The notes below the pieces were generated by a model that worked only from the letters and a program-made list of their open reading frames with translations, searched no databases and was not told where the DNA came from. From Deltaproteobacteria bacterium (GTDB taxonomy: Bacteria > Desulfobacterota > JAFDED01), in the NCBI GenBank assembly GCA_019310535.1, contig JAFDED010000077.1, positions 1-32,708 on the forward strand: a DNA stretch of 32,708 nt, written 5' to 3'. Below, one piece after another: positions 25,723-32,708 of the stretch. A program made the translations under genes and the position numbers. Each line of letters begins with the position of its first letter. Position 1 is the first letter of the stretch.

Positions 25723-26391
25723 CTACAACTCATGGCGGACGCTTCGGCCCGTGGCCATGAAAACAACCATTTCCGCTATGTTGGTGGCATGGTCAGCTAT
25801 ACGTTCAAGGTACTTTGACACGAACATGATGCGGATGGCACGGGGAATGGTGTGGGGATCCTCCATCATAAAGGTGAGCAATTCTCGAAAAATCTGGGAA
25901 TTAAGATCGTCCACGACTTCGTCCGTTTTGATGACTTCGATGGCCATATCAGCATCCTGATTAACGAATGCGTCCAGGGTATCCCTTAGCATGGATCTGG
26001 CGGTGTCAGACATTCGCGGAATGTCGATGTAAGGCTTCAGCATCGGCTCTTGGTTGAGCTCCAGCGCCCGCTCGGCGATGTTGACCGCGTTGTCGGCAAT
26101 ACGCTCTAGGTCAGCGTTAATTTTGATGGCCGTTGCCACAAAGCGCAGATCACTGGCCATGGGTTGCCGCATGGCGAGAAGACGGATACATCGTTCCTCC
26201 AGTGCCACCTCCTGAGCGTCTATGTCTTTGTCCCCTTGAATAACCTGCCGGGCCAGATCAGAATCTCTTTCCACCAGTGCGCGGATGGCATCGTATATGG
26301 CTTTTTCAACACTTGCGGCCATTGTGAGAAGCTTTTCCCTGATCTCAAGAAGGAACCGATCAAAGTGGGAATCAATATGACTTTTTTTCAT
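25723..26391 (-). CDS. phoU: Phosphate-specific transport system regulator PhoU
   Basis: 222-residue all-alpha cytoplasmic protein that signals phosphate sufficiency from the Pst transporter to the PhoR/PhoB system. Two three-helix repeats each carry the metal-binding E-R-I-A-D signature: ADLERIADNAVNIAE (about 93-107) and KYLERIADHATNIAE (about 195-209). The ATG at 26391 is chosen for its Shine-Dalgarno GGGAGG; a 23-codon open extension to 26460 would overlap pstB and lacks one. Last gene of pstSCAB-phoU. phoR/phoB are not in the window. Confidence 0.94.
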   Translation of the reverse strand: MKKSHIDSHFDRFLLEIREKLLTMAASVEKAIYDAIRALVERDSDLARQVIQGDKDIDAQEVALEERCIRLLAMRQPMASDLRFVATAIKINADLERIADNAVNIAERALELNQEPMLKPYIDIPRMSDTARSMLRDTLDAFVNQDADMAIEVIKTDEVVDDLNSQIFRELLTFMMEDPHTIPRAIRIMFVSKYLERIADHATNIAEMVVFMATGRSVRHEL

Positions 26392-26456
26392 ATGCGCCTC
26401 CCTTATTTTTACGCTTATCGGGTTGGGCTTTCTCCCCACCAGGACATTCATTGGGA

Positions 26457-27245
26457 TCACCCGAATTTGCCCGTGACATAATCCTCGGTCTCCCGCCGCT
26501 TGGGGTTTAAAAATATCTCCTCGGTCGGGCCGACCTCAATCAATTCCCCCAGGTAGAAAAATGCAGTCCGGTCCGAGCATCGGGATGCCTGCTGCATGTT
26601 GTGGGTAACGATGACGATGGTGAACTCTTTTTTCAATTCCTGAATGGTCTCCTCGATTTTGCCGGTGCTGATGGGATCGAGGGCCGATGCCGGTTCATCC
26701 ATAAGCAGGATATCCGGTTCATTGGCCAGAGCCCTGGCAATGCAAAGACGCTGCTGCTGCCCCCCGGAAATGTCCAGCGCCGAGGCTTCGAGTCTGTCCT
26801 GTACCTCATGCCAGAGATCGGCACGCCGGAGTGCACGCTCCATGATTTCTTCCAGTACGTGTCGATCCTTTATCCCGCCCATCCTGGGCCCGAAGGTGAT
26901 ATTTTCGCGAATACTCATGGGAAACGGGTTGGATTTCTGAAACACCATTCCCACTTTTTTGCGCAGGTTTTCCAGGCGTATAAGGTTTCTATAAATATCT
27001 TCTCCATCTACCAATACTTTTCCCTGCACAATAATGTCGGGCAATACATCGTTCATCCTGTTGAAACACCTCAGCAAAGTGGATTTTCCGCACCCTGAAG
27101 GACCGATGAATGCTGTAATCCGGCGGTAAGGAATTTCGATGGAGATATTCTTGAGAGCGTGGATTTGTCCCCCTGCATAGTAAAAATTCAAGTCCAGTGT
27201 CTGGATGGCGGCTGTTGGTGGTGGAATTGTCTCAACCTGAGCCAT
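26457..27245 (-). CDS. pstB: Phosphate ABC transporter ATP-binding protein PstB
   Basis: ATPase of the high-affinity phosphate importer, 262 residues. Walker A GPSGCGKS (48-55), the PstB-typical [11 protein letters not shown] just after it, signature ISGGQQQR, Walker B ILLMDEP followed by ASALDP, and H-loop THNMQQ, which is characteristic of PstB. Lies 21 bases after pstA and 65 bases before phoU. Confidence 0.96.
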   Translation of the reverse strand: MAQVETIPPPTAAIQTLDLNFYYAGGQIHALKNISIEIPYRRITAFIGPSGCGKSTLLRCFNRMNDVLPDIIVQGKVLVDGEDIYRNLIRLENLRKKVGMVFQKSNPFPMSIRENITFGPRMGGIKDRHVLEEIMERALRRADLWHEVQDRLEASALDISGGQQQRLCIARALANEPDILLMDEPASALDPISTGKIEETIQELKKEFTIVIVTHNMQQASRCSDRTAFFYLGELIEVGPTEEIFLNPKRRETEDYVTGKFG

Positions 27246-27266
27246 ATTAGGTCACCCCATGTTGGA

Positions 27267-28733
27267 CTACAAGGCAGCGCCGCGGTAACGTTTGCGTAGA
27301 CGGTTGCGCAAAGTAATGGCAGCGGCATTTAAGATTAAAACGATGAGCAACAGCAGTAAGGCAGTGGTATATACCATGGGCTTGGCCGCTTCAACGTTGG
27401 GAGATTGAAACCCCACATCATAGATATGAAATCCCAGATGCATGAACTTGCGTTCCGGGTGAAAAAAGGGAAAGGTGAGATCCACGGGCAGGGCGGGAGC
27501 AAGCTTGACCACACCGGTGATCATCAGGGGCGCAACCTCCCCGGCCCCGCGGGCGACGGCCAAGATCATACCGGTAAGGATCCCCGGCGATGCGTGGGGC
27601 AATACGACGTGGCGGATCATCTGGAACTTGGTGGCTGAGAGGGCCAGGGCGGCCTCTCGATTGGCCAAGGGAACCGATGCGAGGCTCTCCTCTGTGGCCA
27701 CGATGACAACGGGCAGCGTGAGCAGCGCCAGAGTCAGCGATGCCCACAAAATGCCGCCCGTGCCGAACGTGGGCGTTGGAAGGCGAGCTGAAAAAAAGAG
27801 CCGATCAATTCCGGCACCCACGAAATAGATGAAAAAGCCCAACCCGAACATTCCGAATACGATGCTAGGAACGCCTGCCAGATTGTTCACAGCCAAACGA
27901 ACCTGCCGCACCACAAAGCCTTCTCTCGCATACTCGTGGAGATACAGGGCCGCAAGGACCCCCAAGGGCACTACCGCCACGGTCATGATCATCACCATCA
28001 TCACCGTGCCGAAAATAGCCGGAAACACACCTCCCTCTGTGTTGGACTCCCGGGGATCGGCGGAAAGAAATTCCCAAATCTTAGCCAAATACAAGGAGAT
28101 TTTTTCCCACCCGGTCATAGCGTTGGGACGGTAAACCCTCACGATCTGGTTAAACCGGAGTTCCTTGGTTGTTTTTCCGTCGGCCAGCATCACCCGGATT
28201 GAACCCCGTATTCTCTTTTTACTGCTGATGATCTTCTCCAGATGGACCGACCCTGGAACACCGCTTCCGGCAATGCTCCGGTTGTTCTGATCTCTCACTT
28301 CCATTAATGTTCCAAAAAGCTTTCCGTACTCCATCCGTTCGATGACCATTGCATCGCGTGGGCGAACTCTCTGCACCAGTTCGGTGTCATCGAACCAGCG
28401 AAAGTCCAGCCCGTAGATATCCCTGCCTCCTATCTGGAAAAGGGATCGGGTTGGCGCTTTTTCTTTCTGCCCTGATGAGCTTTCCGGGATAGATTCATGC
28501 TGTTGAAAGATACCGAAGAAGCTTTCGCCGCTTTTTGTTTGTATGAGCCACAGGTCTGCGGGCCAGAAATGGGTCAAGCCTTTGACAAGAACCAAGGTGA
28601 TCATCCCGGCGATCATCAGGATAACCACTGCCAGGGCCATCCCGGTGAGCCAAATAAAGGGAATGCCTTGTTTCTTAAATGCAGGAATGTCTGGAAATGA
28701 AACTTTAAAAGTCGTGTTTTCAGAATCGGCCAT
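27267..28733 (-). CDS. pstA: Phosphate ABC transporter permease PstA, long form
   Basis: 488 residues against about 290 for E. coli PstA. One N-terminal transmembrane helix (about 26-50) is followed by an insert of about 170 residues, probably periplasmic, and then by the permease domain (about 225-488), beginning GVFPAIFGTVMMVMIMTVAV. The EAA loop REAALALSATKFQMIRHVVLP lies in the permease part. Long PstA proteins with such an N-terminal domain are a known subtype. The start overlaps the end of pstC by 14 bases and its Shine-Dalgarno (GAGGAAAA) lies within pstC. Confidence 0.92.
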   Translation of the reverse strand: MADSENTTFKVSFPDIPAFKKQGIPFIWLTGMALAVVILMIAGMITLVLVKGLTHFWPADLWLIQTKSGESFFGIFQQHESIPESSSGQKEKAPTRSLFQIGGRDIYGLDFRWFDDTELVQRVRPRDAMVIERMEYGKLFGTLMEVRDQNNRSIAGSGVPGSVHLEKIISSKKRIRGSIRVMLADGKTTKELRFNQIVRVYRPNAMTGWEKISLYLAKIWEFLSADPRESNTEGGVFPAIFGTVMMVMIMTVAVVPLGVLAALYLHEYAREGFVVRQVRLAVNNLAGVPSIVFGMFGLGFFIYFVGAGIDRLFFSARLPTPTFGTGGILWASLTLALLTLPVVIVATEESLASVPLANREAALALSATKFQMIRHVVLPHASPGILTGMILAVARGAGEVAPLMITGVVKLAPALPVDLTFPFFHPERKFMHLGFHIYDVGFQSPNVEAAKPMVYTTALLLLLIVLILNAAAITLRNRLRKRYRGAAL

Positions 28734-30948
28734 ATTTTTTCCTCAAGTGCCGTCCGATCATCTCCGCCGCTGTGTTGATGACAAACGTGAAGCAGAACAG
28801 TAGAAAGCCTGTCAAAAAGAGAATGCGATAAAGGGTTTCTCCCCGGGGAGCTTCCGGGATTTCCACAGCGATGCACGCAGACATAGTGCGCATGCCGTTG
28901 AAGATCGACATATCCAGGATCGGCGTATTTCCTGTGGCCATGAGCACAATCATTGTCTCGCCAACAGCCCGCCCCAGACCAAGCATGACTGCCGCAAATA
29001 ACCCGGGAGCGGCGGCGGGCAGAACCACGTTCCATGCAGTCTGCCAGCGGCTCGCCCCCAGGGCCAAAGATGCAGAGACCATAGAGGCTGGAACATTGCT
29101 CATAGCATCCTCGGCGATAGTAAAAATAATGGGAATCACAGCGAATCCCAGGGCGAATCCCACCACCAGGCAGTTTCTGGGATCGTATCGGGTTCCCCAA
29201 ACCTCGAAAAGCCACTGCTTAAGGTCGCCGCCAAACAACGCATTCTCCAGAGGCTTGCCCACCCAGAAGGCGATGATACCGGCCACAACGACCATTCCAA
29301 GCAATGTCAGAAGCTCAACGCCGCCGCGGCTTTGTTCCCGCAACTTAAGCGGTACGAGAAGGAGCCAGAGTGACGCGCTTAAAATCACCATTATCGGTAT
29401 GATGGGAATCGTTAACAGGGCACTCGCCAGATTGCGGTCTACCAGGGGAGCAAGCCATAGCCCTGCCAGAAAGCCCACCAGCACGCTGGGCATGGCCGCC
29501 ATCAACTCCACCATGGGTTTAATGGTATTGCGGAGTCGTATCGGTGCCAACTGGCTGAGGTAAAGTGCAGCCATGATTGCCAGGGGAACCGAGAATATCA
29601 TGGCGTAAAAGCTTCCCTTGAACGTTCCGAATATCAGGGGAATCAACGAGAGCTTTGATTCAAACGCCTCGGTCATGCCTGTAGATTGCCAGACGAACTG
29701 AGGTTTTGTGTAGCCCTCATACCATACTCTCCCGAATAAAGACTTTAGAGTTGCCTCTGGATGTCGGTTTTGTAGGGAAAACTCTTTCACTGATCCATCT
29801 TCACCGGCGCTCAGGCAGCCATCCGCCCGAGGAGCAAAGTTGAGGGCGACAACGGGTCCTTTCTGAACTTCCACGTCGAACAGGGTCTTCCCGGTGGTGC
29901 TGTAATGCAGCTTCACGCGGCCGCTGGCGTCGGCGGTAAGGAAGCCCTTGTTACGCGGAGATGCGGCCACCTTTATCACAGATGCGGAGTGGGGAGCGAA
30001 CTCCCGCACGCGGGTATATTTCCACTGGCCCGAGTCCTGTCGGACTTTGAAATAAACGCTCACACGGCCGCTCTTGGTGCCCACCACAAGGGATTCACCT
30101 CCGATAAGAAACCCCATGGATGAGATCTTATCTTCAGTTGTGCGTAGACGCTGAACCTTTTCGATTGCATCCGGGTCACTGACGTCAAAATACTCCAGAG
30201 TTCGGTTCCCGACCGCAGCCACAACATCAGAGAGCTCCTCATTAATGGTCAGGGCAGTTATATCCGCATTCAGACGTTCGGCGAGATTCTTAACATCTGG
30301 CTCGTCGATTTCTTCGGGAGAGACCTTGAAAAAAAATATTCCGCGTTCCTCCACCTGGGCGACGACCCCCACATTATTTTCATCGTCCTTTTGGATGGAA
30401 AGCCGACGGATAGGCCGTTCTTCCTCGTCGATCACCACTGGTTCAAGTTCTTCCAGCCGGGGAATTATGGTCCGCTTTGTGTCCTCAAAGTGTGCGGTAA
30501 ATTCTATTGTCAGAATAATGACCTTGCCGTTGCTGGTCCCCAATCCGACGACATCTCCGAGTATGGATTGGGATGAAGCGGTAAGTCGCTCTCCTTCATC
30601 AAGGCCTTTCATCTTTAGAGATATAAGTGACTCCCCTGTTTTCTTATAAGGATGTGCGTGGAGTGCGAAGAATTCGATCCGGCCCGCTTTGTTGATGAGG
30701 TAGCCCACCTCCCGGAGTTCATCCTGCCCAACTAACAGGACGGTCTCATCATCAGATTGAGTGAAAGCTATTTGCTGGCTTTTGAATGCTTTGGCTTTAT
30801 AGATAAGGGGAAACGCCCCTGCGCCGATAAATACAATTATTCCTATGACGCTCAGAATGATAAAAATGCCGCCAAAGGTTATCACCAATTTTGCGATTCG
30901 ATCGGTCAGATCAACCAACCGCACACGTCTCTCACGATCTTCTTGCAT
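28720..30948 (-). CDS. pstC: Phosphate ABC transporter permease PstC, long form with large periplasmic domain
   Basis: 742 residues against about 320 for E. coli PstC. After a transmembrane helix at about 18-46 comes an insert of about 370 residues with WD/propeller-like strands, for example SGRVSVYFKV, SGRVKLHYSTTGKTL and DGSVKEFSLQN. The permease domain (about 435-742) ends the protein, with the EAA loop MVSASLALGASRWQTAWNVVL. Partner of the long PstA. The ATG at 30948 lacks a clear Shine-Dalgarno, and the intercistronic hairpin lies just upstream. Confidence 0.92.
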   Translation of the reverse strand: MQEDRERRVRLVDLTDRIAKLVITFGGIFIILSVIGIIVFIGAGAFPLIYKAKAFKSQQIAFTQSDDETVLLVGQDELREVGYLINKAGRIEFFALHAHPYKKTGESLISLKMKGLDEGERLTASSQSILGDVVGLGTSNGKVIILTIEFTAHFEDTKRTIIPRLEELEPVVIDEEERPIRRLSIQKDDENNVGVVAQVEERGIFFFKVSPEEIDEPDVKNLAERLNADITALTINEELSDVVAAVGNRTLEYFDVSDPDAIEKVQRLRTTEDKISSMGFLIGGESLVVGTKSGRVSVYFKVRQDSGQWKYTRVREFAPHSASVIKVAASPRNKGFLTADASGRVKLHYSTTGKTLFDVEVQKGPVVALNFAPRADGCLSAGEDGSVKEFSLQNRHPEATLKSLFGRVWYEGYTKPQFVWQSTGMTEAFESKLSLIPLIFGTFKGSFYAMIFSVPLAIMAALYLSQLAPIRLRNTIKPMVELMAAMPSVLVGFLAGLWLAPLVDRNLASALLTIPIIPIMVILSASLWLLLVPLKLREQSRGGVELLTLLGMVVVAGIIAFWVGKPLENALFGGDLKQWLFEVWGTRYDPRNCLVVGFALGFAVIPIIFTIAEDAMSNVPASMVSASLALGASRWQTAWNVVLPAAAPGLFAAVMLGLGRAVGETMIVLMATGNTPILDMSIFNGMRTMSACIAVEIPEAPRGETLYRILFLTGFLLFCFTFVINTAAEMIGRHLRKKYGRF

Positions 30949-30991
30949 TAGAGTTTATTAGCCCCATTGGCTGTGTGAAGGACAAAAATCA

Positions 30992-31014
30992 GAGAGAGCG
31001 TCTTGTGCTCTCTC
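30992..31014 (-). terminator. Intercistronic hairpin after pstS, attenuator-like
   Basis: Perfect eight-pair stem GAGAGAGC/GCTCTCTC with a seven-base loop; on the minus strand it is followed by TGATTTTTG. It sits between pstS and pstC, where partial termination would give excess binding protein. Confidence 0.6.
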
Positions 31015-31045
31015 CCGCCCAATTCCAGGGTTCATAATAGCTGGA

Positions 31046-32026
31046 TTAATTAAGCCTGGCAAGTTCCTTTTGAACAACTTTGGAAGGAAGAGGAATAAAC
31101 CCGTTTTTAATCACTATCCGCTGCCCCTCTTTTGACAGGACAAACCTCAAGAACTCCTTAACCATAGGATCCAGAGGTTTGTTAGGCTCCTTGATGAAGT
31201 AAATATAGAGGTATCGGCGGAGCGGGTATTTTCCACTGGCTATGTTCTCAGGAGTGGGCAGTGCTGCTTGTCGCCCTTTCTTTTTGGAGATAGCCACGGT
31301 CTTAACGCCGGAGGTCACATATCCTATCCCGGAGTAACCGATTCCATACCGGTCTTCAGTAATGCCCTGCACCACGGATGCCGATCCCGGCTGTTCCTTC
31401 ACGGTGTCCTTGTAGTCGCCTTTTTTCAACGCCTTTGACTTGAAATATGCATAGGTTCCGGAGGCAGAGTTGCGGCCGTAAACGCTGATGGGTTTGCCGG
31501 CCCAATCACCCTTCAGTCCGACCTTTCCCCATGTGTCGATATTGGAGCCTCCAGATTTGTAGGTCTTTGAGAATATGCCATCCAGTTGCTGCATCGTCAA
31601 TTCTTTTACGGGATTGTCTTTATTGACGTAAATCGCGATAGCATCAAGGACGGCACGAATATAAACGGGCTTGAAGCCGTATTTTTTCTGGAATTTATCC
31701 AACTCGCTGGATTTCATTTTGCGAGACATCTGGCCGAGTTGGGCCGTGCCCTCAATCAAGGCGGGCGGAGCAGTACTGGAGCCTTTCCCCTCTATCTGAA
31801 ATTTGAGATTCGAATGGAATTTTTTAAACCCTTCACCCCATAGGGTCATCAGGTTGATCATGGTGTCAGAACCCACGGCGTTCAGGTTTCCGGATACATC
31901 GGCCTCCGGTTTATAGTCCGGAATACCGGGGTCCACTTTTGTTAGCGCCATAGCCTCTCCCGCCATTAACAAGCTGGCTGCGGCCAGGATCATACTGAAC
32001 ATCATCAGAGAACGTTTCCTGTTCAT
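31046..32026 (-). CDS. pstS: Phosphate ABC transporter substrate-binding protein PstS
   Basis: Periplasmic phosphate-binding protein of 326 residues. Signal peptide about 1-27 (ends GEAMA). Phosphate-contact stretches: AVGSDTMINL (about 51-60), KGSSTAPPALIEG (about 80-92) and YGRNSASGTYAYF (about 180-192). A textbook Shine-Dalgarno AAGGAGGT lies five bases from the ATG at 32026; an overlapping out-of-frame ATG four bases upstream is ignored. First gene of the pst operon. It has a possible Pho box upstream. Confidence 0.95.
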   Translation of the reverse strand: MNRKRSLMMFSMILAAASLLMAGEAMALTKVDPGIPDYKPEADVSGNLNAVGSDTMINLMTLWGEGFKKFHSNLKFQIEGKGSSTAPPALIEGTAQLGQMSRKMKSSELDKFQKKYGFKPVYIRAVLDAIAIYVNKDNPVKELTMQQLDGIFSKTYKSGGSNIDTWGKVGLKGDWAGKPISVYGRNSASGTYAYFKSKALKKGDYKDTVKEQPGSASVVQGITEDRYGIGYSGIGYVTSGVKTVAISKKKGRQAALPTPENIASGKYPLRRYLYIYFIKEPNKPLDPMVKEFLRFVLSKEGQRIVIKNGFIPLPSKVVQKELARLN

Positions 32027-32280
32027 TCATACCTCCTTGTGTTTGTCATGCTTCTGTAATAGTGTTTCGAAACCGCATCGAAAAAACCTCCGGTATTTTT
32101 TTATGTTATTAAGTAATCTTTCATTGTTAAGGTTTTATGAAGAATCGATAAAGTTTCAGTTAAAATGTAAATTTATGATTGTTTCCGCTTTCAATGCGCA
32201 TAGGAGTTACCGCATCTGTTGCCCCGCCTTTGGGGCCCTCACAGGTTTGAATTCTTGAGTTTTAAATAAGAGGTTTTTCC
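32027..32280. other. Upstream region of pstS
   Basis: AT-rich 254 bases between pstS and the transporter remnant. Holds the candidate Pho box; no gene seen. Confidence 0.4.
32125..32143 (-). promoter_or_regulatory. Possible Pho box upstream of pstS
   Basis: Minus strand TCTTCATAAAACCTTAACA matches the E. coli PhoB box CTGTCATAAATCTGTCAC at about 11 of 18 positions, including the CATAAA core. About 100 bases before the pstS ATG, a plausible place. Weak match, supported mainly by the gene. Confidence 0.35.
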
Positions 32281-32600
32281 TCATTTTGAAGCGGTCATTT
32301 TTGTGCCATTAATACGTATTTTACCTCTTGAGATTGATGCAAATATACCTCCGAAGCAAATATAAAAGCAACTTTCACGCTTTTTATAAAAGCCGGATAG
32401 TATTCTGCCGTGATTTGGCCTCCGCCAATATATATGGCAAACAACAGAGTAGCAATTCCCATGCTGAGCATCTGTCCTAGCAGCCGCATTGTTTCAACGA
32501 ATCCTGATGCGATACCGTAATATTTCTTTTCGACAGAACATAATGGCATTGGTATTTGGAGATGAGAATAGCGCGAAGTCAAAACCGAGCACGAAAAATC
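32281..32600 (-). pseudogene. C-terminal remnant of an MFS (DHA2-type) transporter, frameshifted
   Basis: Three frames must be joined to read it: FFVLGFDFALFSSPNTNAIM (about 32598-32539); then, after loss of two bases near 32538, SVEKKYYGIASGFVETMRLL and GQMLSMGIATLLFAIYIGGG; then, after a second shift near 32345, CFGGIFASISRGKIRINGTK to a TGA at 32283. This order matches the last helices of 14-TM drug-exporter-like MFS proteins. Upstream, the gene is interrupted by the group II intron end, so the rest, if present, lies beyond the window. Non-functional as it stands. Confidence 0.72.
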
Positions 32601-32708
32601 AGGATAGGGGAAGGTCTCGCGACCTTCGCCCTCCCACACCACCGTGCATACGGGTCCGTACACGGCGGTTCATATAGTCTTAGCTAAAGATTCGTAATGA
32701 TTGATGAG
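32601..32708 (-). mobile_element. 3' end of a group II intron (domains V and VI), continues past the right edge
   Basis: Minus strand 32671-32639 reads GAACCGCCGTGTACGGACCC then GTATGCACGGTGG. It folds as an eight-pair lower stem, a two-base bulge and a short upper stem with a four-base loop, the shape of domain V. Next (32635-32601) is GGGCGAAGGTC-GCGA-GACCTTCCCC, a GCGA-capped stem in the place of domain VI, ending CTATCCT. Such ends are familiar from bacterial reverse-transcriptase introns. The intron ORF would lie beyond 32708. The exact 3' splice point is uncertain by a few bases. Confidence 0.68.

Noticed and set aside
32295..32663. 122-residue minus-strand protein
   Set aside because: It is a chimera: its N-terminal part translates the intron end and a wrong frame; only the part from SVEKKYYG on is MFS-derived.

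Overview
The window looks like chromosomal DNA of an anaerobic or microaerophilic bacterium, most likely a member of the Desulfobacterota (former Deltaproteobacteria). The grounds are a selenophosphate synthetase that itself carries an in-frame UGA (selenocysteine) codon next to yedF, a rubredoxin-free rubrerythrin-type ferritin-like protein, an aldo/keto reductase with a two-cluster ferredoxin tail, the long forms of PstC and PstA, a permease fused to universal stress domains, and moderately GC-rich coding DNA with AT-rich promoters. The taxon is inferred from gene content only; no rRNA is present.

Layout. 1-2032 (minus): dTDP-rhamnose block rfbA > rfbC > rfbD (rfbD runs off the left edge), driven by a promoter divergent from the next unit. 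2255-6754 (plus): an ABC importer (Tat-exported binding protein, fused double permease, ATPase) of the ferric/AEP-like class with unknown substrate, followed by an isocitrate lyase/PEP mutase superfamily lyase (7060-7941). 8126-10097 (minus): a VOC-fold protein and a MalY/PatB-type aminotransferase. 10359-13374 (plus): ftsH and an Fe-S aldo/keto reductase. 13375-14000: mostly non-coding, with a fragment resembling the C-terminus of a sorbosone-type dehydrogenase. 14001-16262 (plus): APC permease with two C-terminal USP domains. 16508-18237 (minus): selenium pair yedF > selD. 18705-19157 (minus): ferritin-like protein. 19638-23928 (minus): two tandem paralogous secreted proteins, each made of 14 copies of a roughly 39-residue WGSSPxDVYAVG/GTILHYDG repeat plus a shared C-terminal domain. 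24425-25459: a decayed IS1634-like element with recognisable terminal inverted repeats. 25723-32026 (minus): complete pstS-pstC-pstA-pstB-phoU phosphate operon with a hairpin after pstS and a possible Pho box. 32281-32708 (minus): remnant of an MFS drug transporter interrupted by the 3' end of a group II intron that continues past the right edge.

Functionally, most of the window is housekeeping (sugar nucleotide synthesis, proteostasis, phosphate uptake and its PhoU control, selenium activation). The accessory part is 18.3-25.7 kb, where the tandem propeller-like secreted proteins, gene-like debris and a dead IS sit together. The most unusual content is the pair of 14-repeat proteins (14 = 2 x 7 blades if they are beta-propellers). 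Their repeats have diverged while part of the C-terminal DNA is nearly identical, and one has an internal 33-residue loss. The selenocysteine-containing SelD is the item most likely to be mis-annotated: conventional gene finding starts it after the UGA and loses the catalytic residue.
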